Source: an uncultured Campylobacter sp.
GTDB lineage: Bacteria > Campylobacterota > Campylobacteria > Campylobacterales > Campylobacteraceae
DNA length: 31,583 bases
Assembly: GCF_937996225.1 (NCBI RefSeq)
Contig: NZ_CALKTC010000022.1
Location: 1-31,583 of the forward strand
Reading direction: 5' to 3'
The notes under the pieces are model-generated. The model saw only the letters and a list, made by a program, of their open reading frames with translations, was not told where the DNA came from and did no database searches. The position numbers and the translations under genes are program-made. Below, one piece after another: positions 15,173-23,363 of this stretch. Position 1 is the stretch's first letter; each line of letters starts with the position of its first letter.

Positions 15173-17167
15173 ATGAATTATGATACCTTGAAAAAAATCT
15201 TTTTTCGATTTGATCCAGAAACCGCTCACAAGATCGCAGAATTCGGACTTCGCGCACTTTATGCGACTCCGGGCGGGCTTGAGGCTTTGGCAAAATTCGG
15301 CGTTTATAAAGATGAAATTTTAACTCAAAATATATGGAATCTCAGCTTCGATAATCCCGTAGGTATCGCGGGCGGGTTCGACAAAAACGCCACGATGATC
15401 GCTCCGCTGGCCGCTCTTGGCTTCGGACACATCGATTTTGGCACCTTTACGCCGCGCCCTCAAAGCGGTAACGAAAAGCCGCGACTTTTTCGCCTCGTTA
15501 GCGAGCAGAGCATCCAAAACGCGATGGGCTTTAACAACGAGGGCGCCGACGTTATTGAGCATCGCGTGCGAAAAATTTATCCTTTTAAAATCCCGATCGC
15601 CGCAAATATCGGCAAAAACAAGGCCACTCCGAACGAGGATGCGCTGAGCGATTATGAAGCCTTAGGTCGTAAATTTAACGGACTGTGCGATTTTTTCATC
15701 ATCAACGTAAGCTCGCCAAACACCCCCAATCTGCGCGCTTTGCAAGAAAACAGCTTCATAAGCGAGCTGATCGGAGCGATGAAAAAAATCACGAACAGGC
15801 CGCTCGTCTTAAAGCTGGCGCCCGATATGAGCGCGGATCAGGCGATCGCGCTGTGCGAGTGCGCGGTGCAAAGTGGCGCAAGCGGCATCATTATAAACAA
15901 CACAAGCGTTGATTATTCGCTAAGCCCCAACGCTAGGGACTTTGGCGGCCTAAGCGGCAGGCTGATCACCGAAAAATCGCGCGAGCTTTTCGCGCAGGTC
16001 GCTCGCGAGCTCTTCGGCCGCACGATCCTAATCAGCTGCGGCGGCATAGACAGCGCACAGGAGGCCTACGAGCGCATCAAATCAGGCGCGAGCCTGGTTC
16101 AAATTTTTACCGCCTTTATCTTCAAGGGCCCGTTCGTCGCAAAATCGATCAACGAGGGGCTCGCGGAGCTTTTGCGCGCAGACGGCTTTAATAACATAAG
16201 CGAGGCGGTCGGAGTAAATTTAAAAGATCGCGCGGGCGAAAGATACGGCGCAAGAGGCGATCGAGTTGAAAGTCACGGCAACGGCTCGGATTTGAGGGCT
16301 TGCGAAAGCAAAGAAGCGGTTACCAAAACGGATGAAATTTCAAACGTAGCCAAAGGCGAGGAAACGAGCGAAATTTCAAACGCGCCCGAAAGCAAGGAGA
16401 CGGATGAAATTTTAAACGACGGCGAAAGCAAAATTTTAAGCACTCAAATATATGAAATTCCAACCACTCAAACAAATTCAAACTCCGAAGCGGACGAAAA
16501 TTCTAGCGCTTCGGCAAATTTAAACGCCTTGATAAACACAGATACTGCGACGGATCAAAGCTCGGCCGAACAAAGCCGCGCGGAGAGTGGAAATTCGGAG
16601 ATTGAAAGCGCAAAACGAAGCAGCGCAAAAAGCGAAAATTTAGAGGCTAAAAACACAAAGCAAGGCAGCGCAGATCAGAAGCAGGATAAAATTTTAAAAA
16701 CTACCTCCAAAAGCGGCACAGGTTCCAAGCGCGGTAAAATTTCAAAGGACGCTACGCAAAAAGACGCCGCGCAGAAGGATACTGCGAAGGATAATGACGC
16801 TTCTCAGAAGGATACCGTCCAGAATACTGCGCAGCAAAAGGATGCCGCGGCTAAAAATCTCTCGCAAAGCGGCGCAAAGAGCGAGAAATTAGAGACTAAA
16901 GACATAAAACAAAGTGTCGCGGCAAGCAAAACCGCCAAAACAAAAACCGCGACCAAAGCCGCATCAAAAAACGACATAGAAAGTAAAAATTCTAAAACTA
17001 AAGCCGCACCAAAAGGTAGCGCGGAAAGCAAAAGCTTAAAAGCCAAAAACGCAAAGCAAAGCAGCGCCAAAACTAAAAATGCCGAGGCTAAAGAGGCCAA
17101 AGAAGCGAGCGGCGCCCAAGACGCAGAGCAAAACTCAAGCAAAAAACGAAAGGCGAAAAAAGATTAA
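15173..17167 (+). CDS. pyrD: Dihydroorotate dehydrogenase (class 2) with 313-residue disordered tail
   Basis: PyrD oxidises dihydroorotate to orotate with quinone as acceptor at the inner membrane. Residues 1-351 form a complete class 2 enzyme: N-terminal membrane-binding helices, AGGFDKNA (66-73), NAMGFNNEG (116-124), NVSSPNTPNLR (178-188, with the catalytic Ser), and FMN-phosphate site ISCGGIDS (287-294). Typical PyrD ends about here. This protein runs on to 664: residues 352-480 are Glu/Ser/Asn-rich with repeated DEISN/SEISN/DEILN phrases, and 480-664 are Lys/Ala/Ser/Thr-rich like histone H1. The latter hold a degenerate ~20-residue repeat (around 492-502, 568-582, 616-630: SENLEAKNTKQ, SEKLETKDIKQ, SKSLKAKNAKQ). 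The frame is unbroken and runs into the next start. The core is certain; the tail's role is unknown. Confidence 0.95.
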   Translation: MNYDTLKKIFFRFDPETAHKIAEFGLRALYATPGGLEALAKFGVYKDEILTQNIWNLSFDNPVGIAGGFDKNATMIAPLAALGFGHIDFGTFTPRPQSGNEKPRLFRLVSEQSIQNAMGFNNEGADVIEHRVRKIYPFKIPIAANIGKNKATPNEDALSDYEALGRKFNGLCDFFIINVSSPNTPNLRALQENSFISELIGAMKKITNRPLVLKLAPDMSADQAIALCECAVQSGASGIIINNTSVDYSLSPNARDFGGLSGRLITEKSRELFAQVARELFGRTILISCGGIDSAQEAYERIKSGASLVQIFTAFIFKGPFVAKSINEGLAELLRADGFNNISEAVGVNLKDRAGERYGARGDRVESHGNGSDLRACESKEAVTKTDEISNVAKGEETSEISNAPESKETDEILNDGESKILSTQIYEIPTTQTNSNSEADENSSASANLNALINTDTATDQSSAEQSRAESGNSEIESAKRSSAKSENLEAKNTKQGSADQKQDKILKTTSKSGTGSKRGKISKDATQKDAAQKDTAKDNDASQKDTVQNTAQQKDAAAKNLSQSGAKSEKLETKDIKQSVAASKTAKTKTATKAASKNDIESKNSKTKAAPKGSAESKSLKAKNAKQSSAKTKNAEAKEAKEASGAQDAEQNSSKKRKAKKD

Positions 17168-18420
17168 TGTTTCCAAAATTTAAGAAAATCACGCTGCAAA
17201 ACGGACTTCAAATTTATCATATCCCGATGAATAAAGGCAGCGGCGTCATCAGCGTGGACGTGTTTTACAACGTCGGCTCCCGCGACGAGACGATGGGCAA
17301 AAGCGGCATCGCGCACATGCTGGAGCATCTAAATTTTAAATCCACGAAAAATCGCAAGGCGGGCGAGTTCGACGCGATCGTAAAGGGCTTTGGCGGCGTG
17401 AATAACGCAAGCACGGGCTTTGATTACACGCACTACTTCATCAAGTGCGCGAGCTCAAATTTAGAAGTTTGCTTGGATCTTTACGCCGATATCATGCAAA
17501 ACTTGAGCCTCAAAGACAAAGAATTTCAGCCCGAGCGCAAGGTCGTGCTCGAGGAGCGGCTGTGGCGCACTGATAACGATCCGTTCGGATATCTATTTTT
17601 CAGGCTCTATAACGCCGCGTTTTTGTACCACCCGTACCACTGGACGCCGATCGGCTTCCGCAAGGATATCGAAAACTGGAGCATCAAAGATATCAAGGAA
17701 TTTCACGCTAAATTTTATCAGCCGCAAAACGCCGTGCTGCTGATCACCGGCGACATCGGCGAAAAGGCGGCGTTTGATGCGGCTAAAAAATACTTCGCGC
17801 CCGTAAAAAACAAAAGCGAAATTCCGCGTCTTCACTGCACCGAGCCCGCGCAAGACGGCGAGAAGCTTAGCGTTATTTACAAAAACAGCGAGGCGCAGAT
17901 CGTTGCGGTCGCCTTTAAAATTCCGCCGTTTAACCACCCAGACGCCGCGGTGATCAAAGCGATGGATATATATCTTAGCGGGGGCAAGAGCTCGCTTTTG
18001 CAGCGCATGCTGGTCGATGAGAAAAAGCTCGCCAATCAGATCAACATCTACGATATGAGCGCCAAGGACGAGAATTTATTTATAGTCTTTGCCGTTTGCA
18101 ACCAGGGCGTAAGCGGCGAGACGCTGAGGAGTGAAATTTTGGCGCTGATAGAAAAAGCCAAAAAAGCTAAAATAAGCGACGATGATATGCTAAAGATCAA
18201 AAACACCCTAAGTAGCGATCTGATCTACTCCCTCGACAGCGCTAGCAAGGTAGCGCAGATGTACGGCAGCTACATCGTCCGCGGCGATCTGGACGCGCTA
18301 TTTAGGCTGGAGTGCGAGATCAAAAGCCTAGATAAAAACGCGGTTAAAAAAGCGATGAAGACCTATCTAAGCCTTAAAAGCTCCACAAGCATTATCTTAC
18401 GAAAGGAAAACGATGAATAA
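17167..18420 (+). CDS. M16-family zinc peptidase
   Basis: The 417-residue protein is a PqqL/processing-peptidase-type M16 protease. The inverted zinc motif HMLEH is at residues 50-54 (His50, Glu53, His54), and the third ligand is a Glu in QPERKVVLEER (about 121-131). The C-terminal half contains the R/Y-type substrate region (SGGKSSLLQRML). No signal peptide is evident, so it may be cytoplasmic, although some M16 enzymes are exported. The ATG shares one base with the pyrD stop and it overlaps dapA by 8 nt. The order pyrD, M16, dapA is as I recall it for C. jejuni Cj0804-0806. Substrate unknown. Confidence 0.92.
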   Translation: MFPKFKKITLQNGLQIYHIPMNKGSGVISVDVFYNVGSRDETMGKSGIAHMLEHLNFKSTKNRKAGEFDAIVKGFGGVNNASTGFDYTHYFIKCASSNLEVCLDLYADIMQNLSLKDKEFQPERKVVLEERLWRTDNDPFGYLFFRLYNAAFLYHPYHWTPIGFRKDIENWSIKDIKEFHAKFYQPQNAVLLITGDIGEKAAFDAAKKYFAPVKNKSEIPRLHCTEPAQDGEKLSVIYKNSEAQIVAVAFKIPPFNHPDAAVIKAMDIYLSGGKSSLLQRMLVDEKKLANQINIYDMSAKDENLFIVFAVCNQGVSGETLRSEILALIEKAKKAKISDDDMLKIKNTLSSDLIYSLDSASKVAQMYGSYIVRGDLDALFRLECEIKSLDKNAVKKAMKTYLSLKSSTSIILRKENDE

Positions 18421-19309
18421 AAATGTCATAATCGGCTCTATGACAGCGCTGATCACGCCTTTTAAAGAGGGCAAACTAGACGAGCAGACCTACGCAAAGC
18501 TTATCAAAAGACAGATCGCAAACGGCATAAGCGCGGTCGTGCCCGTAGGCACCACGGGCGAGAGCGCGACGCTGACGCACGACGAGCACCGAGTCTGTAT
18601 CGAGATTGCCGTAGATGCGTGCAAGGGCACGGACGTTAAGGTGCTAGCGGGCGCGGGCAGTAACGCAACTCACGAAGCGATCGGGCTCGCGCAGTTTGCG
18701 CAAGCTCACGGCGCGGACGGAATTTTATCCGTAGCGCCCTACTACAACAAACCCACTCAAAAGGGGCTCTATTTGCACTACAAAGCGATCGCGAGCTCGG
18801 TAGACCTGCCCGTGCTGCTATATAACGTCCCGGGTCGCACCGGCTGCGACATCGCCGCGGATACGATCATCAAGCTTTTTAACGACTGCGAGAATATCTA
18901 CGGCGTCAAAGAAGCCAGCGGCAGCATAGATAAATGCGTCGATCTACTCGCGCACGAGCCGCGCCTTAGCGTGCTTAGCGGCGAGGATGCGATTAACTAT
19001 CCGATCCTAAGCAACGGCGGCAAGGGCGTGATCTCGGTCACTGCAAATTTACTGCCCGATTACACGGCGAGGCTAACGAAATTTGCGCTGCAAAATGAGT
19101 TTTTAAAGGCCAAGCAGATCAACGACGATCTCTACGCTATCAATAAAATTTTATTCTGCGAGAGCAATCCGATCCCGATCAAAGCGGCGATGTATATCGC
19201 GGGCCTGACGCCGAGTTTAGAGTACCGCTTGCCGCTTTGCGAGCCGAGCGCGGAAAACCTCAAAAAAATAGAAAACGTAATGAAACAATACACTATCAAA
19301 GGATTTTAA
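18413..19309 (+). CDS. dapA: 4-hydroxy-tetrahydrodipicolinate synthase
   Basis: DapA condenses pyruvate with aspartate semialdehyde, the first committed step to diaminopimelate and lysine. The 298-residue TIM barrel has GTTGE (46-50), YYNKPTQKG (110-118), LYNVPGRTG (136-144) with Tyr137, and the Schiff-base Lys166 in GVKEASG. All catalytic residues of the Thr-Tyr-Tyr relay plus the Arg in GRTG are present. It overlaps the M16-peptidase gene by 8 nt and is followed directly by the FabL-like gene. Full length for the family. Confidence 0.97.
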   Translation: MNKNVIIGSMTALITPFKEGKLDEQTYAKLIKRQIANGISAVVPVGTTGESATLTHDEHRVCIEIAVDACKGTDVKVLAGAGSNATHEAIGLAQFAQAHGADGILSVAPYYNKPTQKGLYLHYKAIASSVDLPVLLYNVPGRTGCDIAADTIIKLFNDCENIYGVKEASGSIDKCVDLLAHEPRLSVLSGEDAINYPILSNGGKGVISVTANLLPDYTARLTKFALQNEFLKAKQINDDLYAINKILFCESNPIPIKAAMYIAGLTPSLEYRLPLCEPSAENLKKIENVMKQYTIKGF

Positions 19310-20089
19310 TTGACGAACGAATTTAAAGGAAAAACGCTAGTTATCAGCGGCGGCACGAGAGGCATAGGTAGGGCGATAGTTTTGGAATTCGCAGCTGCGG
19401 GGGCAAATATCGCTTTTACGTATAATTCCAACGAGGAGCTAGCGACTTCGCAAGCAGCCGATCTTGAGAAGACCTACGGCATCAAGGCGCGCGCTTATGC
19501 GCTCAATATCTTAGAGCCCGAGACCTATAAGGAGCTATTTGCCAAGATCGACGAGGATTTTGCGCGAGTGGATTTTTTCATCTCAAACGCCATCATCTCG
19601 GGTCGCGCGGTCGCGGGCGGATACACTAAATTTATGAGGCTAAAGCCGCGCGGTATCAACAATATCTTTACCGCGACCGTAAATGCCTTCGTCGTGGGCG
19701 CGCAAGAAGCCGCAAAGCGTATGGAAGCGGTAGGCGGCGGCTCGATCATATCGCTTAGCTCCACTGGAAATTTAGTCTATATCGAAAACTACGCGGGTCA
19801 CGGCACTGCAAAAGCCGCAGTTGAAGCGATGGCGCGCTATGCCGCGACCGAGCTCGGAGAGAAAAACATCCGCGTAAACGTCGTTAGCGGCGGACCGATC
19901 GAGACGGACGCGCTTAGGGCCTTTACGAACTACGAGGAGGTGCGCGATAAAACCGCCGAGCTTAGCCCGCTAGGACGTATGGGGCAGCCGGAGGATCTGG
20001 CGGGAGCATGTTTATTTCTATGCTCGAGCAAGGCTAGCTGGGTGACGGGACACACCTTCATCGTCGACGGCGGAACGACCTTTAAATAA
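19310..20089 (+). CDS. FabL-like enoyl-ACP reductase (SDR family)
   Basis: The gene starts with TTG, 7 nt after AAAGGA and directly after the dapA stop. The 259-residue Rossmann protein has the cofactor loop GGTRGIGRA (14-22), the SNAI stretch (92-95) and the active site Tyr161-x6-Lys168 in NYAGHGTAKAA. The Y-x6-K spacing is that of enoyl-ACP reductases, not ordinary short-chain dehydrogenases (Y-x3-K). The surrounding sequence (YIENYAGHGTAK, VVSGGPIETDALRAF, FIVDGGTTF) parallels B. subtilis FabL (YLENYTTVGVSK). It probably reduces the last double bond in fatty-acid elongation with NAD(P)H. Whether it is the cell's only such enzyme cannot be seen here; a FabI could lie elsewhere. Confidence 0.87.
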   Translation: MTNEFKGKTLVISGGTRGIGRAIVLEFAAAGANIAFTYNSNEELATSQAADLEKTYGIKARAYALNILEPETYKELFAKIDEDFARVDFFISNAIISGRAVAGGYTKFMRLKPRGINNIFTATVNAFVVGAQEAAKRMEAVGGGSIISLSSTGNLVYIENYAGHGTAKAAVEAMARYAATELGEKNIRVNVVSGGPIETDALRAFTNYEEVRDKTAELSPLGRMGQPEDLAGACLFLCSSKASWVTGHTFIVDGGTTFK

Positions 20090-20643
20090 TGCTAAATTTA
20101 CCCAATATTTTAGCGAGCTTTCGCGTTGCGCTGGCGCCGCTGTTTTTCTGGCTGATCTTACTAGCCGGTCATGCGAACGGCGGCATGGTGGGCTCGGTGC
20201 ACGTCAGCTGGATCGATTATTTCGCCGCGCTCGTCTTCGTCATCGCCTCCGTCACGGACTTTTTCGATGGATACATCGCGCGCTCTTGGAATCAAAAGAC
20301 CAAACTAGGCGCCATCATCGATCCGCTCGCCGATAAGATGCTTACGCTTGCGGGCTTTTTGGGGCTTATGTTTATCGGGCGCGCCAGTCCGTGGGCGATC
20401 TATCTGATCCTAATCCGCGAGTTTTTTATCACTGGCCTTCGCGTGGCGATGGCGGGCGACGGCGTAGAGGTCGCCGCGTCGATGGCGGGCAAGGTGAAGA
20501 CGGTCTTTCAGATGATCGCTATCGGCTGGCTAACGATGCAGTGGCCCTATGCAAACGCCCTGCTCTGGATCGCGGTTGCACTGACGCTATATTCGGGCTT
20601 TGAATACGTCGCAGCGTATGCTAAGGCTACGAAAAAAGGCTAA
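20089..20643 (+). CDS. pgsA: CDP-diacylglycerol-glycerol-3-phosphate 3-phosphatidyltransferase
   Basis: PgsA makes phosphatidylglycerol phosphate, the precursor of phosphatidylglycerol and cardiolipin, in the inner membrane. The 184-residue protein is mostly transmembrane helices and has the full CDP-alcohol phosphotransferase signature D57-x2-D60-G-x2-A-R-x8-G74-x3-D78-x3-D82. The ATG shares one base with the reductase stop. In many relatives rseP follows pgsA closely; here a 334-residue orphan gene and a repeat-rich spacer separate the two. Confidence 0.95.
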   Translation: MLNLPNILASFRVALAPLFFWLILLAGHANGGMVGSVHVSWIDYFAALVFVIASVTDFFDGYIARSWNQKTKLGAIIDPLADKMLTLAGFLGLMFIGRASPWAIYLILIREFFITGLRVAMAGDGVEVAASMAGKVKTVFQMIAIGWLTMQWPYANALLWIAVALTLYSGFEYVAAYAKATKKG

Positions 20644-20657
20644 ATTTTAGGCTAGAT

Positions 20658-21662
20658 ATGGCTTTCGCAGTTGAAGAGAAAATTGGCGAAGAAAATGCAA
20701 GAAAGTATAAGCTCAATAAGGTAGAAAAAGATATTAGAAACAAAATTTCTAAAAAGCGATTGCCTTTTAGATGTTATCCTGAAATTTCTATAGAATTAAG
20801 CTGGCGCATAGATAGAGAGCTTGGCGCATGGCTCATAAACTACGGGAGCTTTAGCGGCTTTTGGGATCATTGTAATTTAGATTTTAACGCATATAGATTG
20901 TATTATCAAGGCAAAATGTTTGATACAGTCATTACTTACGGCGCTTGGTTCGGCGATTTTAGGATGATAAATGGACAGAAGCGACGTATCCATAAACTCT
21001 ATGCGCTAGAACCAAGAAGTAGCGGCAAACTCAGCAAAAGCGATATTTTTAAAATTTTACAAGACGCCCTTAACGCCGAAAATGAAAATGTTTTGCTAAT
21101 AGACGCCCTGGATTACAACATTGATTATGTAGGTAGATTTTTGATTGATGGATACCGCTTTGAGGATAACCTAGAGCAAATCATAAATCCATTTAGAAAT
21201 CAACACGGTCTAGCTAGCTTAAGCCGAGATGAGATAGATGGTCTGTGGTGTATCTCAAAGGAGCTAAACGAGATTTTTCTTATAAAAGTGGGCTCGGCTG
21301 GCAGTAATGATCTTTTTACGCTTACTCATTACAATCACGGTTATTACGAATACCACGCAAATATAGTGCTAAAGCAAATTTCCAACAAAACCGTAGATGG
21401 AATAAATGAAATCAGATATAAGATAAAGAAAATAGAAATTTTAGGCGATCGCAGCGCCGCGCCGACGCAAGGCAAAATAAAACGACTGATACGCAAAATG
21501 TTTAGATCCACTTGCGAAAGCGGATTAAAGGGCTTTAGTCCAAATTTAATAGATGAAAAATTTAAACTAAGCTTGATCTTACATTCATTTGAAGAATCAG
21601 AATTTTTTATCAAACTAAAACAATGTATTGTGAAGCTACAAAACCTCATCGCAAAGCGTTAG
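20658..21662 (+). CDS. Uncharacterised 334-residue protein, likely acquired
   Basis: I do not recognise this protein. It has no signal peptide, membrane helix or nucleotide-binding motif. The N-terminal ~40 residues are Lys/Glu-rich and helical, the middle is Tyr/Asp/Phe/Trp-rich (for example YGAWFGDFRM, LLIDALDYNIDYVGRF), and the C-terminus is Lys/Arg-rich (QGKIKRLIRKMFRS). Codon use is clearly more AT-rich than the pgsA and rseP genes on either side. Together with its place in what I expect to be a contiguous pgsA-rseP block, this suggests insertion by horizontal transfer. The ATG is 14 nt after the pgsA stop with a weak AGG. Probably a real gene. Confidence 0.7.
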   Translation: MAFAVEEKIGEENARKYKLNKVEKDIRNKISKKRLPFRCYPEISIELSWRIDRELGAWLINYGSFSGFWDHCNLDFNAYRLYYQGKMFDTVITYGAWFGDFRMINGQKRRIHKLYALEPRSSGKLSKSDIFKILQDALNAENENVLLIDALDYNIDYVGRFLIDGYRFEDNLEQIINPFRNQHGLASLSRDEIDGLWCISKELNEIFLIKVGSAGSNDLFTLTHYNHGYYEYHANIVLKQISNKTVDGINEIRYKIKKIEILGDRSAAPTQGKIKRLIRKMFRSTCESGLKGFSPNLIDEKFKLSLILHSFEESEFFIKLKQCIVKLQNLIAKR

Positions 21663-22247
21663 AACCCGAGCTTAGTGGGTTTTAGCGATAGAATTTCGGC
21701 ATAAAATTCCACTTATAACGACGACACGGAATTTTAAAATTTCACGTTCAAATTTTACCGATAAAATTCTATAGATGCTTGATCTATGCACGCACGGCGG
21801 CGTGCTAAGCCTATAAAATTTGAAAGATAAAATCCACTGCGCAAAATTTCACGGCGTAAAATTTCGTTTAAACCGCCGCGCAAAATTTCAGGACGGCGCA
21901 GCAGTATTTTAAAACACGACGAAATTTCAAAGCGCAACAAAATTTTAGAGCATGACGACTTGTCAAAACATAATGAAATTTCAAAGCATAGCGGCATTTC
22001 AAAGCAAAAGCCCAGTGCGGCGAAATTTTATAATCCGCTCCGCAAAAGCTCGCGGTGTAATTTCGCTTTTAAAATTTTAAATTCCGCCCGCACACCCTAA
22101 TTTAGCTAAATTTATATCCCGAAACGACGAGCTAAGCTCAAAGCCAACCAAGTTTAAAAAAGCGAGCTAAGGCTTTAAACGGCGATCTAAGCTTAAAATT
22201 TGCAAAATAATAGTAAGCTTAGCCCATTTTTTACAAAGGTCTGAAAT
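21663..22247. other. 585-nt repeat-rich gene-free region upstream of rseP
   Basis: Contains many AAAATTTC/AAATTTTA words, a degenerate 18-bp tandem array (21904-22011) and a GC-poor end before rseP. A minus-strand frame at 21755-21997 is an artefact of the repeats. No RNA gene recognised. Confidence 0.6.
21904..22011. repeat. Degenerate 18-bp tandem repeat, six units
   Basis: Six consecutive 18-nt units start at 21904, 21922, 21940, 21958, 21976 and 21994. They vary around AAATTTCAAAGCATGACG; units 2 and 5 share AAATTTCAAAGC exactly, and units 1 and 3 share ATTTTA and end in GACG. Looser AAATTT-led units continue to the left (about 21859 and 21883). On the minus strand they translate as hexapeptides such as CFEIS/CFKIL. 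Confidence 0.65.
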
Positions 22248-23363
22248 TTGAAAAGCATAATTTTAACGCTCGCGATCCTGGCGGTCGGATTTTATTTTTA
22301 CTCGATAAATTTTATGGTCACGGTGCTGGCGATCAGCTTCCTCATCTTTTTCCACGAGTTGGGGCATTTTTTGGCGGCGCGGGCGCTGGGCGTGGGGGTG
22401 AACGTCTTTAGCGTGGGCTTCGGCGAAAAGGTCTTTACTAAGCGCATCGGCGCTACGCAGTACGCCATCAGCGCGATCCCCCTGGGAGGCTACGTGAGCC
22501 TTAAGGGGCAGGAGGATTTGGATCCCGCCGCGGCAAGCGCGGACCCCGACAGCTACAACTCCAAAGGCCCGATCGCGCGCATAATCATACTTTTTGCGGG
22601 GCCGTTTTTTAACCTGCTGCTTGCGTTTTTGATCTACATCGCGCTGGGCTACATCGGCGTCGAAAAACTCGCACCAAAGGTCGGCAAAATTTCGCCAGGC
22701 TCCGCCGCGGCAAGCGCAGGGCTAATGCTAAACGATGAAATTTTATCAATCGACGGCAAGCAGATCCGCGAGTGGGACGACATCTCAAAGCAGGTAACCG
22801 CAGCGCCGCTGAGCTTAGAAATCATGCGCGGCGGCGAGCGGCTGAGCCTACAGCTCACGCCGAAGCTCGGCGAGAAAAAAACCATCTGGCGCGAGAGCAT
22901 TAGAGTGCCGCTCATCGGGATCTCGCCCGATTACAACGCGACCGTGACGCTGTATCACAAGGGCGCAAGCTCGCTTAGCTTCGCGTGGGATCAGACGGTG
23001 GAGGCATCAAAGCTCATCTTAGTAGGTCTTGAGAAGCTCGCTAGCGGCGTCGTTTCGCCCAAGGAGATGGGCGGCATCGTCGCTATCACCGACATCACCT
23101 CAAAGGCGGTCGATTACGGCGCTGCGGTCCTGCTCGCGCTCGTGGCGCTAATATCGGTAAATTTAGGGCTTATTAATCTCTTTCCGATCCCTGCGCTCGA
23201 CGGCGGACACATCGCGTTTAATCTCTTTGAGCTCATCTTTCGCCGCCCTGTGCCAAAGCGGGTATTCGTGGGCGCCAGCTACGTAGGTATGGGAATTTTA
23301 GCACTTTTAATGATATTTACGGTGCTGAATGATTTTGCTAGAATTTTGGGATTTTACAAATGA
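22248..23363 (+). CDS. rseP: RseP-type site-2 (M50) intramembrane protease
   Basis: RseP cuts transmembrane helices of anti-sigma factors and leftover signal peptides in the inner membrane. The 371-residue protein has zinc motif HELGH (36-40) in its first long hydrophobic segment and a PDZ domain at about 135-205 (KISPGSAAASAGLMLNDEIL). The second metal-site motif is ALDGG with Asp318 in the third hydrophobic segment, with a last helix near the C-terminus. The start is TTG with AAAGG 9 nt upstream. One PDZ domain and this size are usual for Campylobacterota. It overlaps the YggS-type gene by 4 nt (ATGA). Confidence 0.93.
   Translation: MKSIILTLAILAVGFYFYSINFMVTVLAISFLIFFHELGHFLAARALGVGVNVFSVGFGEKVFTKRIGATQYAISAIPLGGYVSLKGQEDLDPAAASADPDSYNSKGPIARIIILFAGPFFNLLLAFLIYIALGYIGVEKLAPKVGKISPGSAAASAGLMLNDEILSIDGKQIREWDDISKQVTAAPLSLEIMRGGERLSLQLTPKLGEKKTIWRESIRVPLIGISPDYNATVTLYHKGASSLSFAWDQTVEASKLILVGLEKLASGVVSPKEMGGIVAITDITSKAVDYGAAVLLALVALISVNLGLINLFPIPALDGGHIAFNLFELIFRRPVPKRVFVGASYVGMGILALLMIFTVLNDFARILGFYK

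Noticed and set aside
16804..17142. 112-codon antisense frame in the pyrD tail
   Set aside because: Leu/Ala/Phe runs are the mirror of Lys/Ala/Ser codons; no ribosome-binding site.
21755..21997. 80-codon minus-strand frame with hexapeptide-like repeats
   Set aside because: Arises from the 18-bp tandem array, which keeps any frame open; no start signal. Reported as a repeat instead.
21904..22011. CRISPR-like array
   Set aside because: Units are contiguous 18-mers with no spacers and no cas genes in the window.
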